Of a DNA stretch of 64,000 nucleotides, positions 9,252 to 17,956 are shown in pieces (positions within the stretch are counted from its first letter, which is position 1; each line of letters starts with the position of its first letter). Source of the DNA: an uncultured Poribacteria bacterium (GTDB lineage Bacteria; Poribacteria; WGA-4E; PCPOR2b); assembly GCA_958296125.1 (NCBI GenBank), contig OY282444.1, positions 5,069,266 through 5,133,265 on the forward strand, written 5' to 3'. The position numbers and the translations under genes are program-made. The notes under the pieces were generated by a model that saw nothing but the letters and a program-made list of their open reading frames with translations, made no database searches and was not told where the DNA came from.

Positions 9252-9917
9252 TCAGAATGTGTCGATGCCCTCAAACTCAGAGTCATCGGGAGGTTCCACC
9301 TTCGCATTACGACCAAATCTAAAGGTCACTACGACCGAGAGACCGTTCAGATCTGAATTATGGAGTCCTTCGATTCCAACGCCACGGATATAGCGATAAC
9401 TTCCACCAAAATAGATTTGGAGATAAGTTTTCATATTCCATACTATATTGAGTCCCGGCTCAACAATAAAAAAAGTATCATCGGGCCCACCCAATCTACC
9501 AAATTCATCGTATCCATAATATGAACCAGCCCGTTGATACCGATCCATCAGCCCGCCAAACCCAATCAAAGTTTGGGCAGAGAGGTGGAAATCGTGAGGG
9601 GGAGCGATAATATATTCCAGCTCCAGTCCACTATAAGCAAATTCAAAGTCACGTTCAGCCCTCGATGTCTCTACCTCGATGTCTCTGAGCAAGCCATAAA
9701 AACCGCCCCCAATCGCCAACGTATGCTTATAAATCCAGCCCCCTCGACCACCAACCATCAAGCCGAATACATCGTTGATCCTCGTCACCTTTAACACCGG
9801 TCCCCCAAAACCGCCACTTTCGCTCGGTTTCTCAGTTGTTGTTTCTTTCAAATCCTCTTCCGCCCCAAGAGACACTACTAGCATAAATAAAAACAACAAA
9901 AGCGTCAATTTTTTCAC
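9252..9917 (-). CDS. outer-membrane beta-barrel-like protein with signal peptide
   Basis: A 221-residue secreted protein of unknown role. I chose the GTG at 9917 because GGAGGAG lies six bases upstream; the frame opens at a TTG five codons earlier. The start gives a classic signal peptide (KKLTLLLFLFMLVVSLGA, cleavage near AEE). The mature part alternates short amphipathic strands rich in Gly, Tyr and Phe (LMVGGRGGWIYKHTLAIGGG, YLQIYFGGSYRY, LSVVVTFRFG), the pattern of a small 8- to 10-stranded outer-membrane barrel. It is convergent with the ABC importer genes, and both sides carry palindromic repeats. No specific family was recognised. Confidence 0.6.
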   Translation of the reverse strand: MKKLTLLLFLFMLVVSLGAEEDLKETTTEKPSESGGFGGPVLKVTRINDVFGLMVGGRGGWIYKHTLAIGGGFYGLLRDIEVETSRAERDFEFAYSGLELEYIIAPPHDFHLSAQTLIGFGGLMDRYQRAGSYYGYDEFGRLGGPDDTFFIVEPGLNIVWNMKTYLQIYFGGSYRYIRGVGIEGLHNSDLNGLSVVVTFRFGRNAKVEPPDDSEFEGIDTF

Positions 9918-10757
9918 CGAATTCTCCTCCAAATTTTGACTGAAATTGCCCCATGCTTTATATGGATCAGGGAGAAAAAGTATCAGGAAGAAAAGGATTG
10001 GGATTCGGGCGAGTCCGTCCTTCAGGAATCGAATTGTGGTATCAACACGGATAGCGAACCGAAGTCCGTCTTACGTCCGCTCCTCCAAAGCCCTGTTAAA
10101 AGGTCTTATGGACAATGCCCTGCCCTTATTGCCCTTATGGGGGGGACCGCGGCAATACAGGAAGAATTTGGTGTCTTTGCACTCAAACGGTTAGCCAACT
10201 CCATCCCCTCCCTAAAGGGTTTGGGCTGCGGGGGCTTATCAGCAAAATATGGTAACATATCCCGCTTATTTTTTAACTGCTCCCAATGTTGTCCGCAGGC
10301 GAGACCCCCGCGAACGGGGCGGGGAGACATGGAGTGCCCTGTGCTATCGCAGCCCAAACTTGCTTCCCTGGTCACGGAACGGACCCGTTCACTTCGTTGT
10401 TTCTACGACACGCTTCAGGAGAGTATGAAATAATTATAACACATTTCTAAGGCGTGTGCAAGGTCAAGCACCACGCTTGGCTTTTACGTTTCCCAAACTG
10501 TTTTGAACAGCCAAACAGCGATTGATGTTAAAATAATAGGACTGCCGCATTTCAGATTGCAGTCGCACAATTGATCGACTTATCGTGATCTTCTATTACT
10601 ATACATGGCGCGCTTCAGCTGCCGAAATCAATTATCTGACTACGGATCTAAAGCTAGCCCTCAAATCTCTTGCCTCAATCAACGCCACCATGTTACCATC
10701 AGATGGCGAAGATCAACTAAACGCTGCAAAATCAACCACTCGATCAGGAGGTAAACA
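9918..10757. other. 840-bp gap with repeat fragments, no supported gene
   Basis: A plus-strand frame spans 9936-10433 but its translation is Cys/Pro/Arg-rich, has no ribosome-binding site and resembles no family, so I do not call it. The DNA carries GATTGGGATTCGGG near 9995 (similar to copy A), and a GAGACCCCCGCGAACGGGG hairpin near 10302-10320 that reappears inverted at 33648-33665. GGTCAAGCACC (10462-10472) is also shared with that locus. This looks like decayed mobile or palindromic elements. The promoter of the gene at 10758 must lie in the last 300 bp, but I see no convincing -35/-10 pair. Confidence 0.45.
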
Positions 10758-11555
10758 GTGCCAAGATACGAACTCGATGGACAGGTGGCGATTGTAACGG
10801 GTGCCGGCCGCGGAATTGGCAGAGCGACCGCCTTACGGTTGGCTCGCGAGGGTGCGAGCGTCATCGTTGCGGACATCAATGAAGCAAATGCGAAAGGGGT
10901 TGTCGAAGAAATCGAGTCTACCACTGGGATCGCCCACCCTGTTACAGTGGACGTAACGATCAAAAGCGATACCGAGCGAATGGTGTCCGAAACAGTCGCG
11001 GCATTTGGCAAGTTGGATATTCTGGTGAACAACGCGGGTATCGCAATTATCGCTTCGCTTATGGACACCGATGAGGCTGCGTGGGACACGCTGATGAACG
11101 TGAACGCAAGAGGCGTATTATTCTGTTCGCAAGCGGCTGCGAGGCAAATGATTGCTCAGGGCAACGGTGGCCGCATTATCAACAACGCCTCCGGCGCGGG
11201 CAAAGTCGCGCCCGGCAAACGCACACCGCTTGGTGCCTATGCTGCCAGCAAACACGCCGTTGTCGCGCTCACCAAGCAATTCGGCTTGGAGTTGTCACCG
11301 CACGAGATTCTGGTTAATTGTGTGTGCCCCGGCATTGTAGACACACCGATGTGGGACTTGATTGACCGTGAAATCGCACAGTTGGAAGGTGCGCCAGTTG
11401 GTTCGGTGAAGGCGCGAGCGGTCGCAGGCATTCCGGTTGGACGTATCCAGCAACCGGAAGATGTTGCTAACCTAATCGCCTATCTAGCGTCATCAGACGC
11501 AAGCTACACCACAGCACAAGCTCTCAACGTGTCCGGCGGTATGCTGCCATATTAA
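10758..11555 (+). CDS. short-chain dehydrogenase/reductase (SDR)
   Basis: Classical SDR, 265 residues, an NAD(P)-dependent oxidoreductase of alcohols or ketones. The start is a GTG placed six bases after a perfect AGGAGGT ribosome-binding site (10746-10752). The cofactor loop is TGAGRGIGRATAL (residues 14-26), the structural motif NNAG is present, and the catalytic set includes Ser in INNASGAG and YAASK. The C-terminal end VSGGMLPY is typical. It leads a same-strand group with a C45 hydrolase and a second SDR. The substrate cannot be assigned. Confidence 0.9.
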   Translation: MPRYELDGQVAIVTGAGRGIGRATALRLAREGASVIVADINEANAKGVVEEIESTTGIAHPVTVDVTIKSDTERMVSETVAAFGKLDILVNNAGIAIIASLMDTDEAAWDTLMNVNARGVLFCSQAAARQMIAQGNGGRIINNASGAGKVAPGKRTPLGAYAASKHAVVALTKQFGLELSPHEILVNCVCPGIVDTPMWDLIDREIAQLEGAPVGSVKARAVAGIPVGRIQQPEDVANLIAYLASSDASYTTAQALNVSGGMLPY

Positions 11556-11682
11556 GGATTGCCAAAAATCTCGCGTCGGACCGCCGCGTCAATAGAAAAG
11601 TCCTTGCCCTTAACCCCAAAATCGGTTATCCTTTTGGTGGATTCTACCATTCGCGAATCTGCCCATTTTCAGAGGAGAGAAC

Positions 11683-12714
11683 ATGACAGAACATATATTC
11701 CCCCTAATTGAGGTATCCGGCAGCGCGTATCAGATGGGCTATCAGCATGGTGCACAAGCCGCCGAGCTCGTCCACAAGTACCTGCTATGGATTGAGAGAC
11801 TGACAGGTAAACCGAGGGGCCTGTTGTGTCGGAACGCGATGGCTTTTCTACCCATGATGGAGACACTCAGTTCCGCCTTCGTGGAGGAGGTTCGAGGCCT
11901 CGCCGACGGGGCAGACATTAGTTTTGAAGAGGCAGTGCTTTGTCAGGCACGGGCCGAAGCCGCCCGCGTGCACGATGGGGGATGTACGGCGTTTGCCCTC
12001 ACCGGTTCATCCACCGCCGCTGGTCTCCCCTTGGCGGGTCAAAATCAAGATCTGGAGACGGAATACGCGGATGTGGCGATTCTGCTTCACGTCAAACCGA
12101 CCGACGGCCGGCCTAGAGCCTTGATATTTACCTTTGCCGGACAGCTTGGCTATTCAGGCATGAACGAGCACGGGTTAGCCCACTTTGCCAACGCCTTGTA
12201 TGATTTCCAGTGGTGTTCCGGTCTGCCGCACTACCCTCTCAAGCGTGTTATGTTAGAGCAGCCGAACCTTGAGGGGTGTATTAAACTGTTGAAAAAGCAC
12301 CGGACCTGCTCGGCGGCAAATGTAGTAATCTGCGATGGCGCAGGCAAAATCGGCGATGTGGAGATCCGCCCTGAAGGGATTGCACCTTTCGAGGACGAGC
12401 ATTCAGACTGCCGCATTCACACTAACCACTACTTGACCGCTCCATTTGCAAATTACGAGACCCATTCCCTGCCGGACTCCTGTCCACGCCTTGAGCGCAT
12501 CCGCGTGCTAATTCGGGAGAATTGGGGGGAGATTACCGTCGAAACTATGAAGCGTATTCTTGCAGACCACCACGGCGATCCGGGCGGCATCTGTCGGCAC
12601 GGGGCAAAGAACATGCACTCGATCTCCGGCTACATCGCTGAACCGGCGCAGCGGGTATTGCACGTCCGTCGAGGGCACGGTTGTCTGGGCACTTGGCAAA
12701 CTTACTCGGTATAG
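11683..12714 (+). CDS. C45-family Ntn-hydrolase (acyl-CoA:6-APA acyltransferase-like)
   Basis: A 343-residue protein of the isopenicillin-N acyltransferase-like family (peptidase family C45), whose members are made as proenzymes and cut themselves to expose an N-terminal Cys nucleophile that cleaves or transfers amide-bound acyl groups. The expected cleavage site is Gly100-Cys101 in HDGGCTAFAL. Further family features are GQNQD, about 15 residues after the Cys region, and MNEHGLAHFANAL. The start ATG follows AGAGGAGAGAAC. It sits between two SDR genes, so the three may act on one amide- or ester-containing compound. It lacks a signal peptide, suggesting a cytoplasmic role. Confidence 0.82.
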   Translation: MTEHIFPLIEVSGSAYQMGYQHGAQAAELVHKYLLWIERLTGKPRGLLCRNAMAFLPMMETLSSAFVEEVRGLADGADISFEEAVLCQARAEAARVHDGGCTAFALTGSSTAAGLPLAGQNQDLETEYADVAILLHVKPTDGRPRALIFTFAGQLGYSGMNEHGLAHFANALYDFQWCSGLPHYPLKRVMLEQPNLEGCIKLLKKHRTCSAANVVICDGAGKIGDVEIRPEGIAPFEDEHSDCRIHTNHYLTAPFANYETHSLPDSCPRLERIRVLIRENWGEITVETMKRILADHHGDPGGICRHGAKNMHSISGYIAEPAQRVLHVRRGHGCLGTWQTYSV

Positions 12715-12755
12715 GCTGATGACGCTTGAGACCCTTCTGTTGGAGGACGTAGGAA

Positions 12756-13535
12756 ATGCAACTTAAAGGCAAAACGGCGATTATTACGGGAGCGGCGGGT
12801 GGTATCGGTCGCGCCACAGCCCTTCGATTCGTGCAAGCAGGGGCGCAGGTTGTGGCTGCCGACATTCAACAAGAAGGTGCCGAAGAAACAGCCCGTATTG
12901 TAGGCGCGGATCATCCTGACGCAGTCATCGCACAAGCGGTTGATGTCAGTCGGGGAGATCAGGTAGACCGACTTATCTCAGACACAGTTTCACATTTTGG
13001 TCGGCTCGATGTCATCTTCAGTAATGCCGCGATCATGCGAGATGGATCGGTCGTAGATTTGCCCGAAGAGGACTGGGATGCGCTCTTTGATGCCAACGTT
13101 AAAGGGGCGTTTCTCTGTGGAAAATATGGTATCCCCGCCATGCGTCAAAGCGGCGGCGGGTCGTTTATCATCACAGCATCGGTAAACAGCTTTTATGCCG
13201 AGTCAGACATCGCGGGCTATTGCGCCACCAAAGGGGCGGTCCTACAACTCACGCGAGCCATGGCAATCGACCACGGGCCCGAAGGAGTCCGCGTCAACTG
13301 CATTTGTCCCGGCTGGATCGAAACAGCGATGTCACAACCCTTTTTGGAGGAAAACCCCGACGGTCGAGAGTTTGCAGGCACAATCGCTCCAGTGGGGCGC
13401 ATCGGTCAACCCGAAGATGTAGCGGAGGTGGCACTGTTCCTAGCGAGCGATGCGTCGCGGTTTGTCACCGGAGCCGCTTATACCGTAGATGGCGGTTGGA
13501 CAGCAGGCATGACAAAAGCACTCGCGTTAATTTAG
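12756..13535 (+). CDS. short-chain dehydrogenase/reductase (SDR)
   Basis: Classical SDR of 259 residues. The ATG follows GGAGGACGTAGGA. The cofactor loop is TGAAGGIGRATAL (residues 10-22), and the catalytic motif is YCATK. A small change is SNAA where NNAG is usual. It lies 41 bp downstream of the C45 hydrolase gene and is about as long as the SDR at 10758, but the two differ through most of their length, so they are probably not a recent duplication. The substrate is unknown. Confidence 0.9.
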   Translation: MQLKGKTAIITGAAGGIGRATALRFVQAGAQVVAADIQQEGAEETARIVGADHPDAVIAQAVDVSRGDQVDRLISDTVSHFGRLDVIFSNAAIMRDGSVVDLPEEDWDALFDANVKGAFLCGKYGIPAMRQSGGGSFIITASVNSFYAESDIAGYCATKGAVLQLTRAMAIDHGPEGVRVNCICPGWIETAMSQPFLEENPDGREFAGTIAPVGRIGQPEDVAEVALFLASDASRFVTGAAYTVDGGWTAGMTKALALI

Positions 13536-13782
13536 AAAGTACCTAAATTGAACGCCACGGAAACAAAGTCGATAGCGTTGTCGGTTGGGTTGAACGGGAA
13601 CCGTGAAACCTGACATCCCCGAACTAATAAATTCACATAGCCTGTTCTTGGTTTTAATGGATCGTGGGCGTGAATTTTCAATAGGTTCAGGTTACGTAGC
13701 CACTTAGGTTAATAACAAAACATTTCACCGTCAGGGAGCCCCCCTGAATCTTCCAACATAATCATCTGGAGAATATCAAACA

Positions 13783-15159
13783 ATGATGGCAAATGCCCCC
13801 AAAGATTTATCTACACAAGATTACCGCAAAATGGATCAGGCACACGCTTGGCATCCGCTCTTTCAACACCAACTTTTAGATCAGTCGGATCTCCTCGTCT
13901 TTGAAAAAGCCAACGGAACAACGATTATCGACGCGGATGGAAACGAATACTTAGATGCCTACTCGGCACTTTGGAATGTGAACGTTGGTTACGGTCGGCA
14001 GGAGATTGCCGATGCTGTCTATGAGCAAATCCAGAAGTTGCCATACTATCCACACGCGCAGATTAACATTCCCGCAACACTCTTGGCTGAAAAACTCACA
14101 GGCCTCCTGCCGGGCGATCTGAATCACGTCTACTTCTGCAACAGCGGCTCAGAAGCCAATGAAACCGCGATAAAAATGGCGAGGCAATACGGGAGGCAGA
14201 AATATCCCGGCGAGAATCGCTACAAAATTATCAGTCGCTATCGCGGGTATCACGGCTTCACGTACGGGGCGATGTCCGCAACAGGGCAAACCCGTCGTCG
14301 AAAAGCGTTTGAACCCCTTGTCCCAGGCTTTCACCATGTCCACCCGCCCTATACCTACCGATATGCACACGGGCGCAGCGAATCGGATTTCGGCATCGCC
14401 TGCGCCAACGAAATCGAGAAGGTCGTTCAATGGGAAGGGGTAGAGACAGTTATAGCCGTGATTGCCGAGCCAATCATCGGTGGGGGGGGAGTGCTTGTGC
14501 CGCCGGACACCTATCTCCCAAGAGTCAGAGAGATTTGTGATAAATACGGGCTCCTGTTAATCCTCGACGAAGTGATCACCGGCTTCGGTAGGACGGGGAA
14601 AATGTTTGGCTGCGAACATTGGGATGTCGAACCGGACATCATCACCCTCGCCAAAGGGTTGACAAGCGGCTACATCCCGCTGGGAGCAGCTGTGGCAAGC
14701 GATGCCGTTTTTGAGGAATTTCTCGGTGAGCCGGGGGAAAGCCGAGAGTTCGCCCAAGTCTGCACCTACGGTGGGCACCCCGTTGCGTGTGCAGCAGGAC
14801 TGGCAAACTTGGAGATCCTCACAGAGGAGAGACTATCAGAAAATTCCGAACGCGTTGGTGCTTACCTCCTCAAAAACCTGAAGACGCTAGAAAGCCTCCC
14901 AATCGTCGGAGATGTCAGAGGGAAGGGCCTGATGATCGGCGTTGAACTGGTCAAGGATAGCGATAGGACGCAACTGGACACCGCCACAACGAAAGCAATT
15001 TGTGGGGAGATTCTCAAGAGAGGCATCATCGTCGGACGGATTGGACAGACTGTGGATGAGCCTGAAAATATCATCTTCCTCGCCCCGCCGCTGATCTTGA
15101 CGATTGCCGAGGCGGATCGGATTTTTGAGACGCTCCATGACGTGCTTACAAACTTTTAA
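13783..15159 (+). CDS. class III (omega-amino acid) aminotransferase
   Basis: PLP-dependent aminotransferase of class III, 458 residues. The PLP-binding lysine is Lys291 in ITLAKGLTSGYIPLGA, and the preceding LILDEVITGFGRTGKMFG carries the Asp that contacts the pyridine nitrogen. The N-terminus (HAWHPLFQH, DADGNEYLDAYSALWNVNVG) resembles taurine:pyruvate and beta-alanine:pyruvate transaminases. These use omega-amino acids as donors and pyruvate or 2-oxoglutarate as acceptor. Two adjacent ATGs (13783 and 13786) are possible starts. A 247-bp gap separates it from the SDR gene; that gap holds an inverted AAATTCAC/GTGAATTT pair (13630 and 13671). Confidence 0.85.
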   Translation: MMANAPKDLSTQDYRKMDQAHAWHPLFQHQLLDQSDLLVFEKANGTTIIDADGNEYLDAYSALWNVNVGYGRQEIADAVYEQIQKLPYYPHAQINIPATLLAEKLTGLLPGDLNHVYFCNSGSEANETAIKMARQYGRQKYPGENRYKIISRYRGYHGFTYGAMSATGQTRRRKAFEPLVPGFHHVHPPYTYRYAHGRSESDFGIACANEIEKVVQWEGVETVIAVIAEPIIGGGGVLVPPDTYLPRVREICDKYGLLLILDEVITGFGRTGKMFGCEHWDVEPDIITLAKGLTSGYIPLGAAVASDAVFEEFLGEPGESREFAQVCTYGGHPVACAAGLANLEILTEERLSENSERVGAYLLKNLKTLESLPIVGDVRGKGLMIGVELVKDSDRTQLDTATTKAICGEILKRGIIVGRIGQTVDEPENIIFLAPPLILTIAEADRIFETLHDVLTNF

Positions 15160-15359
15160 GTTGGGCAATCCATAGGCACCGAAAGCGAGTAATCACCTTT
15201 GGTGCGAATTGATGCGGATATTGAGTTCAAGAGTTCAACTAGTGAACCAATGAATCCCTGACCATAGTGAGGTATTAAATAATACACATTACCAAGCGAG
15301 AATTTGATAACCTCTGTGAAACCTTACGTGCCGCAGATGCCGATATTCGGGACATCGTT

Positions 15360-15977
15360 ATGTTCGGCTCCTTCGTTTACGCCCCCTCTCTAGCGCGGGA
15401 CATCGATCTGGTCGTTACGACAACCAAGCGGAAAGATTATGACGTTTATCTCGATGCGGTGGCAGATTTCCCGATTACTGTGGATGTGATCGCGCGACAG
15501 CCGGGCGAGGCATTCGGTGACCGCATTGCCTGGGGCATAAAAGCGGTTGGGCAGGTTCTCGCGGGTGATGGACAAACGCTAGAGGAGGTAATGGAGGTAC
15601 CCGTTCCTACTTTTGAGAATGTTCGGCAGCTGTTCGTTAGGGCGGATGAAAACTGGGAAAGTGCCAAACAGGAGCAGAATCCTTTTCTAAAGGATGACAA
15701 ATATCGGGATAGTTTTAATAAGCTGTTTGACATCGCCCGTAATGCTGCTATGGGTTACCTCAACAGCGAACAAACGAGATGGGGGCAGCTGCACCGTGCA
15801 TTACCTCAACTCTTTTCGGAGCGATTCAGGGAAATTATTGACACGCTCCATATTAGCTATGGCTATCATGGCGATTACCCCACAGATGAAGTTGACGAGG
15901 AATTTCGGCATCGCCGAGATCTGGTAGAGGAGTTTGTAGACGATTTAGAACGAGCCGCTTCAGAAAATCCCCTTTGA
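15360..15977 (+). CDS. fused minimal nucleotidyltransferase-HEPN-like protein
   Basis: The product has a Pol-beta-type nucleotidyltransferase motif (GSFVYAPSLARDIDLVV, GS followed ten residues later by DxD) and a helical C-terminal part (about residues 95-200) resembling a HEPN/substrate-binding domain. In two-gene form, MNT and HEPN proteins make a toxin-antitoxin pair; here they are one chain. The coordinates use the first canonical start, ATG 15360. However, that puts the GS motif at residues 3-4 and deletes the strand and helix expected before it. The frame is open and protein-like back to 15279 (KREFDNLCETLRAADADIRD) but contains no ATG, GTG or TTG; ATA 15282 lies eight bases after a GAGGT. 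Translation may start at ATA or ATT, or the gene may have lost its start. Confidence 0.65.
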   Translation: MFGSFVYAPSLARDIDLVVTTTKRKDYDVYLDAVADFPITVDVIARQPGEAFGDRIAWGIKAVGQVLAGDGQTLEEVMEVPVPTFENVRQLFVRADENWESAKQEQNPFLKDDKYRDSFNKLFDIARNAAMGYLNSEQTRWGQLHRALPQLFSERFREIIDTLHISYGYHGDYPTDEVDEEFRHRRDLVEEFVDDLERAASENPL

Positions 15978-16005
15978 CAAATGAAATGCTTTGAGACAAA
16001 AAACC

Positions 16006-17124
16006 ATGAAAGATTTACTACAAATTAACAATCGAAAACCGACGTGGCAAGTCAATGTCGGAAACGTGTCGATCGGCAACGGCAACCCGATCTCGATCCA
16101 AACGATGACCACCACGCTGACCCACGATATTGATGCCACCCTGCGCCAAACCGAACGGTGTGCGGAAGCCGGTGCACAGATTGTACGCGTTGCCGTCCCG
16201 GAAGAGAGAGATGCGAAAGCATTGCCTGAACTGGTCAAACGCGCGTCTGTGCCGATTGTCGCAGACATCCATTTTAATTATCGATATGCGCTGGCAGCTG
16301 TTGATGCCGGCGTTGCGAAAGTGCGAATCAACCCCGGCAACATCGGGGTTGAAAAACGGATTGCACAAGTCCTCTCCGCTGCCAAAGCTGCACATATTCC
16401 GATTCGTATCGGTGTCAACGAAGGATCCCTCGAAAAAGACCTATTGGATAAATATCCTTCGCCCACAGCCGAAGCCCTCGTTGAAAGTGCGATGCGTCAC
16501 GTCAATATCTGCGAAGCCCACGACTTTACGGATATTATCATCTCCGTCAAATCCAGTGAACCGCTGCGGATGATTCAGGCGAATCGGCTCCTCTCCGCCA
16601 AAGTTCGTTATCCACTCCATCTAGGGGTAACAGAGGCAGGGACACCGCGCCGGGCGCATGTCAAATCGACGATTGGCATCGGCACGCTATTGATGGAAGG
16701 CATCGGTGACACCATCCGCATCTCGATTACCGGCGATCCAGCGGAGGAGGTGCTCACGGCGAAGGAGTTACTCCGTACCCTCGGCTTGGCGGATAACCTC
16801 CTTGATGTCGTCTCCTGCCCATTCTGTGGACGTGGCGATGCAGAGGCCGATTACGAGGGTATTGTCACCGTCGCCGAAGAGCTACTCGAAAAGCACAATA
16901 TCAAGCTCCCTGTCGCCGTCATGGGGTGTGAGGTGAACGGACCGGGCGAAACCCGAAACGCAGAGGTCGGGATTCACTTAGGAGGTAAGGAACTCGCTGT
17001 GCTGAAGATCCGCGGTGAGAAGGTCAGGACGTTTCGCGGGAAGGCTGAAGTCAACCCACAGTTCTTAGCGAACGCGCTGTTGGAGGCGGCACAACAGGTG
17101 CAAAACGAAGCGGGGAGAGCATAG
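16006..17124 (+). CDS. ispG: 4-hydroxy-3-methylbut-2-en-1-yl diphosphate synthase (flavodoxin)
   Basis: IspG (GcpE) catalyses the penultimate step of the MEP isoprenoid pathway, turning MEcPP into HMBPP with a [4Fe-4S] cluster. The product, 372 residues, has the TIM-barrel half (PISIQTMTTT, GAQIVRVAVP, VRINPGNIG, IGVNEGSLEKDLL) and the cluster-binding half with SCPFCGRG and VMGCEVNGPGE, together giving the three Cys and the Glu ligand. It is the short, bacterial form. A TTG at 15991 in frame is an alternative start. The stop codon abuts the ATG of the enoyl-CoA hydratase gene, so the two are likely cotranscribed. Confidence 0.96.
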   Translation: MKDLLQINNRKPTWQVNVGNVSIGNGNPISIQTMTTTLTHDIDATLRQTERCAEAGAQIVRVAVPEERDAKALPELVKRASVPIVADIHFNYRYALAAVDAGVAKVRINPGNIGVEKRIAQVLSAAKAAHIPIRIGVNEGSLEKDLLDKYPSPTAEALVESAMRHVNICEAHDFTDIIISVKSSEPLRMIQANRLLSAKVRYPLHLGVTEAGTPRRAHVKSTIGIGTLLMEGIGDTIRISITGDPAEEVLTAKELLRTLGLADNLLDVVSCPFCGRGDAEADYEGIVTVAEELLEKHNIKLPVAVMGCEVNGPGETRNAEVGIHLGGKELAVLKIRGEKVRTFRGKAEVNPQFLANALLEAAQQVQNEAGRA

Positions 17125-17901
17125 ATGGATGAAATAGATGGGAAAATCGTCGTCCGTCAAACCGAGGCGATAACGACAATCCAACTAAACCGCCCCGAAA
17201 AACTTAATGCCGTTGATCGTGACATGCTGGATATCCTTGATGTCGAGGTGAACCGTTTGCATCGAGACGAATCGGTGCGCGTCATTGTATTGGAGGGAAG
17301 CGGAGAACGGGCTTTCTGCGTCGGCGCAGACCTCAACCAGATCGCAACCTTCGAGCTCGCTGATATCCGCAAATGGGTCAACGATGGGAATCGCGTCCTC
17401 AGTCGGCTTGCCAACCTTCCGGTCCCTGTGATTGCAGTAATCAACGGCTACGCGGTTGGCGGTGGACTTGAATTCGCGCTGGCATGTGACCTGCGGATTG
17501 TGTCAGAGGATTCCAGTTTCGGATTGCCGGAGATTACACACGGCTGGTTTCCGGGGTGGGGTGGCACCCATCGACTGCTGCAGGTCATCGGCGAGGCAAA
17601 AGCGAAAGAGATGGTATTTCTCGGTGAGCGGATTGACGCACGAACCGCACACGGCTTGGGATTGGTGAATCGCGTCGTCCCTGGAGAACACTTAGCGGAT
17701 GAAGTGCAGCAGATCGCCGAGTCGCTCGCTCAGAAAAGCCCGGTTGCAGTGAGAGCCGCCAAAGCCGCGTTGACCCGAAATCCGATGCCGGAAAATGGGT
17801 TTGAAATCTCCTATGAAGCTTTGGCGTTATCAACCTGTTTCACAACGCCGGAGGTGCAGCAAGGGTTGGCGGCATTTTCGAGTCGGAAACGTGAGACGTG
17901 A
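17125..17901 (+). CDS. enoyl-CoA hydratase/isomerase family protein
   Basis: Crotonase-fold protein, 258 residues. The oxyanion-hole segments are RAFCVGADLNQI and NGYAVGGGLEFALACDLRI. The active-site region LPEITHGWFPGWGGTHRL keeps the first catalytic-type Glu, while the second position carries His or Gly rather than a clear Glu, so isomerase, hydratase or another crotonase activity are all open. Its ATG directly follows the ispG stop codon with no gap, which indicates translational coupling. The link with isoprenoid synthesis is not obvious. Confidence 0.88.
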   Translation: MDEIDGKIVVRQTEAITTIQLNRPEKLNAVDRDMLDILDVEVNRLHRDESVRVIVLEGSGERAFCVGADLNQIATFELADIRKWVNDGNRVLSRLANLPVPVIAVINGYAVGGGLEFALACDLRIVSEDSSFGLPEITHGWFPGWGGTHRLLQVIGEAKAKEMVFLGERIDARTAHGLGLVNRVVPGEHLADEVQQIAESLAQKSPVAVRAAKAALTRNPMPENGFEISYEALALSTCFTTPEVQQGLAAFSSRKRET

Positions 17902-17956
17902 AGAAATCGGATTGGTAAATCATAGTAAAAACAAGAAATAAAAGGAATCATTCTCA

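Noticed and set aside
9936-10433. A 165-codon plus-strand frame
   Set aside because: No ribosome-binding site, odd composition rich in Cys, Pro and Arg, and made in part of palindromic repeat DNA.
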